DNA of 64,000 nucleotides from Gaetbulibacter_A sp043876815 (GCF_043876815.1 NZ_JBAWKA010000003.1:186001-250000), one strand, 5' to 3'; counted from the stretch's first letter, positions 35,483 to 44,325 are shown. Notes: generated by a model from the letters alone, not told the origin. Numbers and translations are program-made.

Positions 35483-36154
35483 TTGACTTATATTCTTAAC
35501 ATAGAAACCGCCACAACGAATTGTTCAGTATCGATTTCAAAAAATGGAGAAACCATTGCTTTGAAAGAAGATTATGACTCCAAGTATTCTCATGCAGAGC
35601 GCTTACATGTCTATATTGACGCGGTCTTAAAAATGATAGATTTATCTCGGCACAATCTGGATGCTATTTCTGTTAGTAAGGGTCCCGGCTCTTATACGGG
35701 CTTGCGTATCGGTGTGTCGTCAGCCAAAGGATTGTGTTATGCTTTAGAAAAGCCCTTGGTGTCGGTTTCAACTTTAGAATCCTTAGCACATCAGGTTAAA
35801 CCTGAATCCGGGGTAATTATTCCGTTACTTGATGCCCGGCGTATGGAAGTTTATTCAGCTGTTTTTAATGGATCATATGAACAGATCAGAGAAACCCGGG
35901 CTCAAATTTTGGACGATGGATCTTTTGAACAATATTTAGAACAAGGCCTCGTATATTTTATTGGTAACGGCGTTGAAAAAACCAAAAAAATCATTAGGCA
36001 TCCCAATGCTATTTTTATTGAAGAAAAATTACCATCTGCTAATGAGATGAGTCTTTTGGCCTATTCCAAATACAAAATAGGCGACTTTGAGGATGTCGCC
36101 TATTTTGAACCATATTATTTAAAAGACTTCGTTACTACAAAATCTAAAAAGTAA
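35483..36154 (+). CDS. tsaB: tRNA N6-threonylcarbamoyladenosine synthesis protein TsaB
   Basis: This 223-residue partner of TsaD and TsaE makes the t6A modification at position 37 of ANN-decoding tRNAs. It shows the actin-like fold start ILNIETATTNCSVSI and the conserved SKGPGSYTGLRIGVSSAKGL. The start is TTG at 35483; no ATG lies in a suitable place. It lies just downstream of the exporter operon without a terminator. It ends 4 bases before the convergent mscS gene. Confidence 0.95.
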   Translation: MTYILNIETATTNCSVSISKNGETIALKEDYDSKYSHAERLHVYIDAVLKMIDLSRHNLDAISVSKGPGSYTGLRIGVSSAKGLCYALEKPLVSVSTLESLAHQVKPESGVIIPLLDARRMEVYSAVFNGSYEQIRETRAQILDDGSFEQYLEQGLVYFIGNGVEKTKKIIRHPNAIFIEEKLPSANEMSLLAYSKYKIGDFEDVAYFEPYYLKDFVTTKSKK

Positions 36155-36158
36155 GAAG

Positions 36159-36965
36159 TTATTCTTTCTTAATATTAACCTGATGTGGGTAAGGTATATC
36201 AATACCTGCAGCATCCAGAGCTTCTTTAGTTGCTTCCATCACTTCAAAATAAACAGTCCAATAATCTTCGGCTTTTGACCAGGGTCGGACAGCAAAATTG
36301 ATGGAGCTGTCAGCCAATTCCAGAACCGCAACAGTAGGGGCCGGTTCTTTTAATATTTTTTCATTCGAAGTAAGCACATCCATCAATACTTGTTTTGTTT
36401 TTTTGATATCAGAATCATAATCCACGCCAAAAACAAAATCCACACGACGCGTTCCTTCAACCGTGTAATTCACAATATTTCCGTTTGAAAGAGAACCATT
36501 TGGTATAATGATCTCCTTATTGGAAAGTCCGGTAAGTTTGGTGGTAAAGATCTCAATTTGTTTAACAACACCAATTTCACCTTGTGCCTCAATAAGATCA
36601 CCAATTTTAAAAGGTTTGAAGATCATGATCAAAACCCCTCCGGCAAAATTTCCTAATGATCCTTGTAGCGCCAAACCAACGGCCAGACCAGCGGCGGCTA
36701 AAACAGCAGCTAATGATGTCGTTTCGATACCAAGGGTTCCAAGAACGACAATGATAAGAACGATTTTTAAACCCCATTTAGTTAAGTTTACCAAGAATTT
36801 CTGTAAACTCTCATCATAACTCGCCTTGGCCATGACTTTGCGTAAGGCTTTTAATAGATATCTTATCAACCACGAACCAATGATCCATATGGCAATAGCA
36901 CCAATTAATTTGAGGCCATAATCAACGGCTAGGCTCATCCATTTTTCAAAATCTAAATTTTCCAT
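36159..36965 (-). CDS. Small-conductance mechanosensitive channel (MscS family)
   Basis: This 268-residue MscS channel opens on membrane tension to release solutes under hypo-osmotic shock. Three helices lie at the N-terminal half; the pore helix AAGLAVGLALQGSLGNFAGG has the Gly/Ala pattern of MscS TM3. The cytoplasmic beta and alpha/beta domains follow. Length is close to that of E. coli MscS, so it is the minimal type. It stands alone on the minus strand. Confidence 0.94.
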   Translation of the reverse strand: MENLDFEKWMSLAVDYGLKLIGAIAIWIIGSWLIRYLLKALRKVMAKASYDESLQKFLVNLTKWGLKIVLIIVVLGTLGIETTSLAAVLAAAGLAVGLALQGSLGNFAGGVLIMIFKPFKIGDLIEAQGEIGVVKQIEIFTTKLTGLSNKEIIIPNGSLSNGNIVNYTVEGTRRVDFVFGVDYDSDIKKTKQVLMDVLTSNEKILKEPAPTVAVLELADSSINFAVRPWSKAEDYWTVYFEVMEATKEALDAAGIDIPYPHQVNIKKE

Positions 36966-37051
36966 TCTAAGTTATTTTTTTTAAGTTAATCGCTATCCTT
37001 AAAATAAGAATATTATTAAGTTTCACAAGTGTTTCGGGGTTTTTCGTAAGA

Positions 37052-39154
37052 TTATTTTTCAATTAATTGAAGGGCCTTTTGCGGATCTTCAACGGGTAGT
37101 TTACAAGCTTTATCCACACATACATAAATTAAGGTTTTATCCGGGTTAAAACGGTTTAACAATAAAGGACTGTTCTTTTCTGTGAGGCTACCTGCTAATA
37201 ATATATTTGGAATATAATGTTGATTTAAAGTGTGCAATTTTTGTTTTGCCTCTTTCCCAACAATAACCACTTCATAATAAGGTTGCGTATAGTTTAACAT
37301 CAGGTCAAACCAGTTTGAATATCCCGTTGGATGTTCCTTCATTTCAGGTTTAATATTGTTCAACATCTTGGTGGCGATGGTTTCAAAATGGTTATTATCG
37401 AAATAATGCGCTAATTTAAACAGGTTTTTGGCCATCATGGAATTACTCGCCGGAATAACATTATCCTGATATTCAATGGTGCGCGAGAGCAGCGCAGTAT
37501 CCTTATTCGAAGTAAAATAAAACATACTATTGGCTTCATTATAAAAATGATCCAAAGTATAATTGGCCAGATCCCTGGAAGCTGTGAGCCATTTGTCATC
37601 AAATGTATTTTCATAGAGCGCAATAAAAGTATCAATACTCGCAGCGTAATCCTCTAGGTAACCATTAATGGAGCTTGTTCCATTCTTATAATTATGATAT
37701 AATCCACCGTCGGGTTTTAATTGTGTGTTCAGAATAAAATTGGCATTTTTTTCGGCTGAAGCCAAATAATCCCCGTTTCCAAATACGCGATACGCATCCA
37801 AATAACCTTTTAGCATCAACGCATTCCAAGAGGTTAGGGTTTTATCATCCAGTCTGGGCTTAGAGCGTTTTTCGCGAGCTTGGAGAAGTGTGTCTTTCCA
37901 ATCTTGAATTTTTTGTTGAAGCTGTTCTGCCGTAATTTGGTGTTTTTTTCTGAAATCTTCATCCGATGTATTTCGTATCAAAACATATTGGTCATGTTCC
38001 CAATAACCATAATCATTAATATTGTAATAGTCTGAAAACAATTCAAAATCTTCATTTAGAAGGTTTTGTAATTCGGGTTTAGTCCAGATATAATAGGCGC
38101 CTTCCTCAAGCCCACCTTCCGGTGTTTTACTATCAGCATCCAGAGAAGAATAAAATGCTCCGTTTTCAGCGGTCAGTTCTTTTTGTATAAAATCGAGGGT
38201 TTCGAAAACAACGGATTTGTACAAGGGATCTTTAGTACTTGCGTAAGCATCGGCGTACAAACTCACTAACTGTCCGTTGTCGTAAAGCATTTTTTCGAAA
38301 TGAGGAACGTGCCATTTTTCATCAACCGAATAACGAGAAAATCCACCACCAATTTGGTCGAATATACCGCCATAGGCCATTTTGGTAAGAGTTAAATTTA
38401 AATAATCCTTCAATTCCTTGTTGTCGGTTTGGAAGGCATAGCGCCAGAGAAAGTGGTAATTATTGGGCATCATGAACTTAGGAGCACGTTTGATACCGCC
38501 GTATTCATGATCAAATCGTTCGGACCATTGATTCACTGCTGTGTTGATAAAGGCTTCATTAAACTCAGGGGTTTCCGTATTCATTTGAACTAAATCCAAA
38601 CGCTTAACGCCTTGTTCCAACTGCGAAGCATAGTCATTAAATTTTCGAGGATCTTTTTCATACAAGTCGGCAATTTTGGTTAGGGCATCCATCCATTGCG
38701 CCTTCGGAAAATAAGTCCCTCCCCAAATAGGTCGGCCATCCGGCAGTGCCACGACATTCAGGGGCCAGCCACCTCTGCCGGTCATAAGTTGAACAGCATT
38801 CATGTAAACCTGATCCACATCAGGACGTTCTTCACGATCAACTTTTACATTGATGTAATCTTTATTCATAATTTCAGCTACCGAATCGTTCTCAAAGCTT
38901 TCATGTTCCATAACATGGCACCAGTGACAAGCGGCATAACCAATACTGATAAGTAATAGCTTATTTTCTTTTTTCGCTTTGGCCAGGGTTTCCGGATTCC
39001 AGGCATACCAGTTTACAGGATTGTTCGCATGCTGCAGAAGATAAGGGCTGGTTTCATTAATAAGGGCGTTTGTTGGTTGATCTTTCATAGATTCTGAATT
39101 CTGACCTTTACAGTTTATAAGGAGTAAAAAAAGAAAATATTTTAAATACTTCAT
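37052..39154 (-). CDS. Thioredoxin-like lipoprotein of the DUF255 (YyaL/SPATA20) family
   Basis: This 700-residue protein has a lipoprotein signal (lipobox cysteine 15). It is followed by a DUF255 thioredoxin-like domain with the motif CHWCH (Cys76, Cys79) and then a large alpha/alpha toroid domain typical of six-hairpin glycosidase-like proteins. The family is widespread, including human SPATA20, but its enzymatic role is not settled. Most relatives are cytosolic; the lipobox puts this one outside the cytoplasm. A -7 box ends only 4 bases before the start codon, suggesting a near-leaderless mRNA. Confidence 0.9.
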   Translation of the reverse strand: MKYLKYFLFLLLINCKGQNSESMKDQPTNALINETSPYLLQHANNPVNWYAWNPETLAKAKKENKLLLISIGYAACHWCHVMEHESFENDSVAEIMNKDYINVKVDREERPDVDQVYMNAVQLMTGRGGWPLNVVALPDGRPIWGGTYFPKAQWMDALTKIADLYEKDPRKFNDYASQLEQGVKRLDLVQMNTETPEFNEAFINTAVNQWSERFDHEYGGIKRAPKFMMPNNYHFLWRYAFQTDNKELKDYLNLTLTKMAYGGIFDQIGGGFSRYSVDEKWHVPHFEKMLYDNGQLVSLYADAYASTKDPLYKSVVFETLDFIQKELTAENGAFYSSLDADSKTPEGGLEEGAYYIWTKPELQNLLNEDFELFSDYYNINDYGYWEHDQYVLIRNTSDEDFRKKHQITAEQLQQKIQDWKDTLLQAREKRSKPRLDDKTLTSWNALMLKGYLDAYRVFGNGDYLASAEKNANFILNTQLKPDGGLYHNYKNGTSSINGYLEDYAASIDTFIALYENTFDDKWLTASRDLANYTLDHFYNEANSMFYFTSNKDTALLSRTIEYQDNVIPASNSMMAKNLFKLAHYFDNNHFETIATKMLNNIKPEMKEHPTGYSNWFDLMLNYTQPYYEVVIVGKEAKQKLHTLNQHYIPNILLAGSLTEKNSPLLLNRFNPDKTLIYVCVDKACKLPVEDPQKALQLIEK

Positions 39155-39158
39155 TTCT

Positions 39159-39166
39159 CAAAGTTA
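39159..39166 (-). promoter_or_regulatory. -7 box directly before the DUF255 gene
   Basis: On the minus strand this reads TAACTTTG, matching TAnnTTTG, with only 4 bases between box and ATG. The -33 region would fall at the T-tract of the upstream Nfu terminator. Confidence 0.55.
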
Positions 39167-39181
39167 GCTAAAATATCACAT

Positions 39182-39211
39182 TAAAAAAGCGTTCCGGCTT
39201 TGGAACGCTTT
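39182..39211 (-). terminator. Rho-independent terminator after the Nfu gene
   Basis: On the minus strand a perfect 10-bp stem (39202-39211 with 39186-39195) has a 6-base loop and is followed by a T-run. Confidence 0.88.
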
Positions 39212-39225
39212 AGGGTTTAACAGGC

Positions 39226-40131
39226 TTAACCGTTTATGGCTTCAACCGTTTCAACTTTATCCTGAAGCATTTGTTTCAGCATATTTTCAATCCCATTTTT
39301 AAGGGTAAACGTTGAAGACGGACAACCACTACAAGCGCCTTGAAGTAGAACACTAACATTCTTTTTGCTGGCATCGTATGAAATAAATTCAATATTCCCA
39401 CCATCGCTGGCAACTGCCGGTTTTACATACTCTTCCAAAATATTGATTATCTCTTTTGAAGTTTCATCAAGAGTTTCAAATTGGGCATCAAGCTGTTCAT
39501 TTGATTTTGCTAATGTTTCAGCAGCTTCAGGTAGTACCACGTCTTTACCATTTTCAATAAAACTTCGAATAAACTCACGAAGTTCCAATGTGATCTCCTG
39601 CCAATCAGCACGATCATATTTGGTTATAGAAACGTAGTTCTCTTCTATAAAAACACTTTTCACGAAAGGAAAATGAAATAACTCTGTAGCTAATGGGGAT
39701 AATTTAGCGTCATCAATAGAGGTAAACTCAAAATGTGTGGTGACAATTTTTTTGTTCGCTACAAATTTCATAGCAGCTGGGTTTGGCGTGCTTTCAGCGT
39801 AAATAGTTACCGGAACTTTTTTTGTGCTGATAGCTTCTTCTTCCAAAATAACCCCGCCATCATTCAAATAGGCCTCAATTTGCTGCGCAACTTCATCCTT
39901 AACATCTTTCCATTCTACTATATTGTAGCGCTCTACAGCAATGAAATTCCCTGAAATATAGACTTTCTTAACAAAGGGCAAATAAAATAACTGTTGCGCT
40001 AATGGCGATGTTTTCGCCTCATCAATATTATTAAATTCAAAACTTTGATGTTGCGTTATAAAGTGATTCAGTTCAAATTTTATGATGCTATCATTGTTTG
40101 TTTCCTGCACGGAAACCTTAAAATTGTTCAT
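39226..40131 (-). CDS. NifU-family Fe-S scaffold with duplicated N-terminal domain
   Basis: This 301-residue Nfu protein has three parts. Two Nfu N-terminal scaffold domains (about 5-95 and 110-195) share the pattern SPLA..LF..PFVK.V.I..N.....YD/N..W, and the C-terminal NifU domain carries the cluster-binding CSGC (Cys267, Cys270). It should carry or deliver [4Fe-4S] clusters to target proteins; several Fe-S proteins (ActB, QueG) are encoded here. The single CxxC domain is intact. The internal duplication is not typical of the bacterial NfuA class. Confidence 0.92.
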   Translation of the reverse strand: MNNFKVSVQETNNDSIIKFELNHFITQHQSFEFNNIDEAKTSPLAQQLFYLPFVKKVYISGNFIAVERYNIVEWKDVKDEVAQQIEAYLNDGGVILEEEAISTKKVPVTIYAESTPNPAAMKFVANKKIVTTHFEFTSIDDAKLSPLATELFHFPFVKSVFIEENYVSITKYDRADWQEITLELREFIRSFIENGKDVVLPEAAETLAKSNEQLDAQFETLDETSKEIINILEEYVKPAVASDGGNIEFISYDASKKNVSVLLQGACSGCPSSTFTLKNGIENMLKQMLQDKVETVEAING

Positions 40132-40147
40132 TTTAGCTAATTTTTTA

Positions 40148-40155
40148 CAAAAATA
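40148..40155 (-). promoter_or_regulatory. -7 box for the Nfu gene
   Basis: On the minus strand this reads TATTTTTG, 16 bases before the start codon at 40131. No -33 TTG is obvious. Confidence 0.5.
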
Positions 40156-40178
40156 CTAAAAGATAAGTTGAGTATACA

Positions 40179-40186
40179 TATATTTG
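40179..40186 (+). promoter_or_regulatory. Possible -7 box for the PorP/SprF gene
   Basis: TATATTTG matches the consensus but lies 100 bases upstream of the ATG at 40287, so the leader would be long. It is divergent from the Nfu promoter. Confidence 0.4.
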
Positions 40187-40286
40187 GGAAAAAGCTGAAT
40201 TAAGAAACAAATAAAAATACATCTTAGTTACGATAAATTAAGATGTTCACGTTTATAATATCCCCGGCTTATCTTATAGAGAATTT

Positions 40287-41291
40287 ATGAAATTGTATCA
40301 TTACTTTTTTGTTTTGCTTTTCGCCTTCATGTCAAAAGTATCCGTAGCTCAAGAAGGTTTGCCTATTTACACCGACTATTTAACTGATAATTATTACCTG
40401 ATCCATCCTTCAATGGCTGGCGTAGCTAATTGCTCTAAAGTAAGATTAACCGCCAGGCAACAATGGTTTGGACAAAGCGATGCGCCTAAACTGTTAACCT
40501 TAAGTGCGAATGGCCGGATTGGTGATTCTTCTTCTGGTGTTGGTGCCATAGCTTTTGCTGATCAGAATGGGTATCATACCCAAACGGGCGCGTATTTTAC
40601 TTATGCGCATCATTTGATGTTTTCCCGTTCGGAGGTAGATCTGAATATGTTATCCTTTGGTTTAAGTGCCGGATTTATTCAATACAAATTGGATGAAAGT
40701 ACTTTTTTATTTGATGGTCCCGATCCTATCATAAGTGGTGGTATTGAAAGTGCCACAAATTTTAATGTAGACTTTGGGTTTTCCTATCAATTTTTGGATT
40801 TTTATGCACATGGTACTATTAAAAATCTTCTCAATAACTCGGGTGTCAATAACGATATTGAGATTACAAGTAATTTAAGACGTTACTTGTTATCAGTAGG
40901 GGGTGTTTTTTCGAAATATGGAAGTGAGTGGAGTTATGAGCCGTCTCTAATGTTTCAATACAAAGATGGTACACAGGAAGCACTTTTGGATATTAACGGA
41001 AAAGTTTATAAGAGTGTTGAATTTGGGTCTATTTGGGGAGGGTTATCTTATAGAACCAGTTTAGATGGAGCAGAATATTTAACCAATAATAATACGGTAA
41101 GCAGCCAAAAGTTGCAGCAAATTTCGCCTATTCTCGGAGTGAATTATAAAAACTTCATGTTTGCTTATACCTACACATATCAAACCAATTCGCTGGTGTT
41201 TACCAATGGTGGTTTTCATCAGTTTACATTAGGATTTAACTTTAATTGTCGCCGCGAGCGTTACGACTGTAATTGTCCTGCTGTTAATTAA
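40287..41291 (+). CDS. PorP/SprF family type IX secretion membrane protein
   Basis: This 334-residue outer-membrane beta-barrel has a signal peptide ending near SVAQE, then the PorP/SprF start pattern GLPIYTDYLTDNYYLIHPSMAG. Strands continue to the C-terminus, which carries several cysteines (FNCRRERYDCNCPAVN). PorP/SprF proteins partner with the type IX system, often with a specific surface adhesin encoded upstream. No adhesin gene is adjacent here, so it may be a core PorP or an orphan. It is followed 14 bases later by the gamma-carbonic anhydrase. Confidence 0.88.
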   Translation: MKLYHYFFVLLFAFMSKVSVAQEGLPIYTDYLTDNYYLIHPSMAGVANCSKVRLTARQQWFGQSDAPKLLTLSANGRIGDSSSGVGAIAFADQNGYHTQTGAYFTYAHHLMFSRSEVDLNMLSFGLSAGFIQYKLDESTFLFDGPDPIISGGIESATNFNVDFGFSYQFLDFYAHGTIKNLLNNSGVNNDIEITSNLRRYLLSVGGVFSKYGSEWSYEPSLMFQYKDGTQEALLDINGKVYKSVEFGSIWGGLSYRTSLDGAEYLTNNNTVSSQKLQQISPILGVNYKNFMFAYTYTYQTNSLVFTNGGFHQFTLGFNFNCRRERYDCNCPAVN

Positions 41292-41305
41292 AAACACCTT
41301 TTTTT

Positions 41306-41821
41306 ATGCCTTTAATTAAGCCTGTAAATGGGGTGTCCCCTCAAATTCCAGCCGATTGTTTTATTGCTGACAACGCTACTATTGTGGGTGATGTTGTTTT
41401 TGGAGAAGCCTGTAGTGTGTGGTTTAATGCGGTTATTCGTGGTGATGTACATTACATTAAAATAGGTGATAAAGTAAATATTCAGGATGGCGCCGTAATT
41501 CATGCAACCTATAAAACAGCTCCCACCAATATAGGGAATAATGTATCTATCGGTCATAATGCGATTGTTCATGGTTGTACTATTAAAGATAATGTTCTGA
41601 TTGGGATGGGGAGTATCGTTATGGATAATTGTGTTGTTGAAAGTCACAGTATTATTGCTGCAGGCGCCGTGGTTACTAAAAACACTCATGTGGAAGCGGG
41701 CAGTATTTATGCCGGTGTACCGGCCAAAAAGGTAAAGTCCATTAGTCCAGAACTGATTTCCGGTGAAATTGATCGCATAGCGAATAATTACGTTAAATAC
41801 TCGGGCTGGTTTAAGTCTTAA
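41306..41821 (+). CDS. Gamma-carbonic anhydrase family protein (left-handed beta-helix)
   Basis: This 171-residue YrdA/PaaY-type trimeric beta-helix has hexapeptide repeats through most of its length. The three metal-binding histidines of the family are visible (VIHATYK, SIGHNAIVHG). It may have carbonic anhydrase activity or only bind metal; members vary. It appears cotranscribed with the PorP/SprF gene, though I know no functional link. It is convergent with murI. Confidence 0.9.
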   Translation: MPLIKPVNGVSPQIPADCFIADNATIVGDVVFGEACSVWFNAVIRGDVHYIKIGDKVNIQDGAVIHATYKTAPTNIGNNVSIGHNAIVHGCTIKDNVLIGMGSIVMDNCVVESHSIIAAGAVVTKNTHVEAGSIYAGVPAKKVKSISPELISGEIDRIANNYVKYSGWFKS

Positions 41822-41838
41822 TCAGCCGGAATTTATCT

Positions 41839-42618
41839 TTAAAAATTCAGATATTCTGCCTTAAATGCATCTCCTAGAAAGGATTGCATAACCTTAGGAT
41901 CGATATTTGAATAGAACTCAAGTTTTGGTGTGCTTATCGTCGAATTTAGTAAATTATGACCTTCTAAAACAGCTTTGGTTTGTTTGGCAACCGCTTTTCC
42001 GGAATCAATAATTTTTATGTGTTTTGGCAATAAATCTTTGAGAATCGGTATAAGATAAGGATAATGGGTGCAGCCTAGCACCAAATAATCAATTTGAGCT
42101 TTAAGCATGGGTTCTAAATAGATTTGCAGTAATTCCCTCATGGCCTTACTATGTATTTGACCACTTTCTATAAGTTCTACAAGGCCTTCACCATTCTGTT
42201 CAATCACAGTTTTGCCATTGGCGAAGAGTTCAGAAGTTTTCGAGAACAGAGCGCTGGACAGGGTTCCTTTTGTCGCTAAAATGCCAATTGCATTATTCTT
42301 TGTCTGCAAAGCGGCAGGCTTTATAGCAGGTTCGATCCCTATAAAAGGCACCTCGTAATGTTGTCGTAGATATGTGATAGCATTGGTCGTGGCAGTATTG
42401 CAAGCCACTACAATAAGTTTACAACCTTTGGACAAAAGAAGTTCCGTGTTTTTTACACTTAGCTCAATGATCGCTTCTTTACCTTTGGGTCCATAGGGGG
42501 CATTTTTGCTATCAGCAAGGTATATGGTATTTTCATGAGGTAATAACTGGTGAATTTCCTTCCAAATAGAAGTGCCACCAATCCCTGAATCAAAAATACC
42601 TATTGGTTGTTTACTCAT
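41839..42618 (-). CDS. murI: Glutamate racemase
   Basis: This 259-residue enzyme makes D-glutamate for peptidoglycan. It has the first catalytic aspartate region FDSGIGGTS and both catalytic cysteines, in VACNTATTNA and LGCTHYPYL. Length is standard. It is the last gene of the minus-strand envelope block, but a terminator and a separate -7 box lie between it and the OmpH gene, so it has its own promoter with a very short leader. Confidence 0.96.
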   Translation of the reverse strand: MSKQPIGIFDSGIGGTSIWKEIHQLLPHENTIYLADSKNAPYGPKGKEAIIELSVKNTELLLSKGCKLIVVACNTATTNAITYLRQHYEVPFIGIEPAIKPAALQTKNNAIGILATKGTLSSALFSKTSELFANGKTVIEQNGEGLVELIESGQIHSKAMRELLQIYLEPMLKAQIDYLVLGCTHYPYLIPILKDLLPKHIKIIDSGKAVAKQTKAVLEGHNLLNSTISTPKLEFYSNIDPKVMQSFLGDAFKAEYLNF

Positions 42619-42625
42619 CGTATAA

Positions 42626-42633
42626 CAAAAATA
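42626..42633 (-). promoter_or_regulatory. -7 box for murI inside terminator tail
   Basis: On the minus strand this reads TATTTTTG and ends 7 bases before the murI ATG. It begins in the T-tract of the upstream OmpH terminator. Confidence 0.55.
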
Positions 42634-42662
42634 AAAAGCCGCTCTTTAAAAAGCGGCTTTTT
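42633..42662 (-). terminator. Rho-independent terminator after the ompH-like gene
   Basis: A perfect 11-bp stem (42633-42643 with 42652-42662) has an 8-base loop; both sides are A/T-flanked, so it could also work for the plus strand. Confidence 0.9.
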
Positions 42663-42686
42663 ATGATTTTTATTTCGAGGTATCGA

Positions 42687-43193
42687 TTAAATACCTAATT
42701 CTTTTTTAACATCGCCTAGCAAGTCTTTACCATTGGAAACGATAATAACTCCAACACTGGAATCTAGAACATAATCGAATCCTTGAGCCGCAGCAACTTT
42801 ATCGATCGCAGCTTTAGCTTTTTCAGTGATAGGCTTCATTAAATCACGTTCTTTTTGCTGAAGATCTTTTTGAGCATCGGCCTGAAATTGCTGTAAACGT
42901 TGTTGTTTTTCTTGAATTTCCTGACTTCTTTTAGCATTTTCTTCTTCAGTTTTAGTAGGTGCTTCAGACTCGTATTGTTTTAATAGGTTTTGAAACTCCG
43001 TTACTGAGCTTTGCATATCCGTTTGATAGGTTTTGCTCAAGGTTTGTAATTCAGCTTGAGCCGATTTAGTTTCAGGCATAGCTTGAATTAATTCCTGAGT
43101 ATTTATATGGGCAATCTTGCTTTGTGCTTGTGCAAAACTTAAGGTGCCTAAACATAACGCAGTTGCAAATAAAATAGTTTTGAATTGTTTCAT
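42687..43193 (-). CDS. OmpH/Skp family periplasmic chaperone (short)
   Basis: This 168-residue OmpH/Skp protein keeps unfolded outer-membrane proteins soluble before BamA assembly. The signal peptide ends near SFAQAQ, followed by the start pattern SKIAHINTQELIQAMPE and long charged alpha-helical tentacles (about 45-125). It stands 24 bases downstream of a longer OmpH paralogue and in the same direction as bamA, matching its role. A terminator follows. Confidence 0.93.
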   Translation of the reverse strand: MKQFKTILFATALCLGTLSFAQAQSKIAHINTQELIQAMPETKSAQAELQTLSKTYQTDMQSSVTEFQNLLKQYESEAPTKTEEENAKRSQEIQEKQQRLQQFQADAQKDLQQKERDLMKPITEKAKAAIDKVAAAQGFDYVLDSSVGVIIVSNGKDLLGDVKKELGI

Positions 43194-43217
43194 TTTTAAA
43201 TAGTATTAAGTGTGTTA

Positions 43218-44243
43218 TTAATTTTTGTTTTGAATGCTGTCTTTAGCTTTTTGTCTTTCTTCTAATATTTTCTTTTTTCTTTCTTCTAGTTCTTTAATTC
43301 TCGCCCGTCTTTGTTCCAATTTTTTTTGTCTATTTTCTTCTATGAGCTGAGCTCTTGTTTTAGTTTCTTCCGGCTGAGCTTCTTTTTCTTTTGTTTCTGT
43401 ATTTTTTCCAGTGGAATTAATACTGTCCGTTACCGTTTCAACTTGTTGATTGCGTTCTGCTAATTTTGCTTGTTTTGCTTTTTCACGTTCTTCCAGTATT
43501 TTCTGCCGTTTTTCTTCAGCCGCTTTTACTCTGGCTTCTCTTTCCTCTAAACGTTTTTGTCTGGCTTTTTCAATAGCGCTTTCTCGTTCTTCCTGTTTTT
43601 CTTCAGCTGCTTTTTCACGGGCCTCCAATTCACGATTGATTACGGGAACGATATCTTCGGCTTCTGCTGATTTACGTTCCGATTTTGATGTGGCCTGCTG
43701 GCGCTTCGACGCTCGTGTGATGCTACGTAAAACCATATCACTAATATCTAGTTGATTGGCGACGTATATCATTCCTCCATTCGCTTTATCCAAAACAATA
43801 TCAAATTTTCGGCTCGCTACAATGGTTTGTACTGCCGCGAAAATCTGGTCTTGAATGGGCTGCATCAACTGTTTTTTCTGAATGAATAAATCACCATTCG
43901 GACCAAAACGCTTTTGTTGATAATCTAAAATTTCGTTTTCTTCAAAATCCAGATCTTCTTCACGTTCTTTGGCCAATTCATTTGTTAATAAAGCTTTTTC
44001 ATTACTTAAATTGATGCGTTTTTGCTTTAAAGCATTAAGTTTTTCGGCAATTTCAATTTTCCATTTATCAGCTTTAGTATTTAATTGCACCATGGCTTCT
44101 TGGTATTCGGGAACATTTTCTAAAATGTATTCCGAATCAATGTAAGCAATACTTACACCACGTTGGGCATTTACCCCAAAGCTGAGTAGAAAAAACAATG
44201 TCATTATTAAAAGAACGTTCTGTTTCATCTGTGTAATTTTCAT
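43218..44243 (-). CDS. OmpH/Skp family protein with long coiled-coil extension
   Basis: This 341-residue protein is an OmpH domain (about 30-170; GVSIAYIDSEYILENVPEYQEA) followed by a highly charged C-terminal region (about 195-341) of Lys/Glu/Arg-rich repeats such as KAAEEKQEERE and RQKKLEQRRAR, predicted as a long coiled coil. Normal Skp proteins end at about 170 residues. The signal peptide is better placed if translation begins at the inner ATG (44228). It lies between bamA and the shorter OmpH, so it probably works in beta-barrel assembly. Confidence 0.9.
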   Translation of the reverse strand: MKITQMKQNVLLIMTLFFLLSFGVNAQRGVSIAYIDSEYILENVPEYQEAMVQLNTKADKWKIEIAEKLNALKQKRINLSNEKALLTNELAKEREEDLDFEENEILDYQQKRFGPNGDLFIQKKQLMQPIQDQIFAAVQTIVASRKFDIVLDKANGGMIYVANQLDISDMVLRSITRASKRQQATSKSERKSAEAEDIVPVINRELEAREKAAEEKQEERESAIEKARQKRLEEREARVKAAEEKRQKILEEREKAKQAKLAERNQQVETVTDSINSTGKNTETKEKEAQPEETKTRAQLIEENRQKKLEQRRARIKELEERKKKILEERQKAKDSIQNKN

Positions 44244-44317
44244 AATTTATGGCTTTATAAATTCTAAAAACGACAGATGATTTCAATTATTTCTGCCCCT
44301 CCTTTGAATTGCGTTTT

Positions 44318-44325
44318 CAAAATTA
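44318..44325 (-). promoter_or_regulatory. Possible -7 box for the OmpH pair
   Basis: On the minus strand this reads TAATTTTG in the gap between bamA and the OmpH genes, 74 bases before the start at 44243. No matching -33 element. Confidence 0.4.

Noticed and set aside
36508..36819. Plus-strand 103-codon frame opposite mscS
   Set aside because: Antisense to conserved MscS pore helices; composition follows from that gene.
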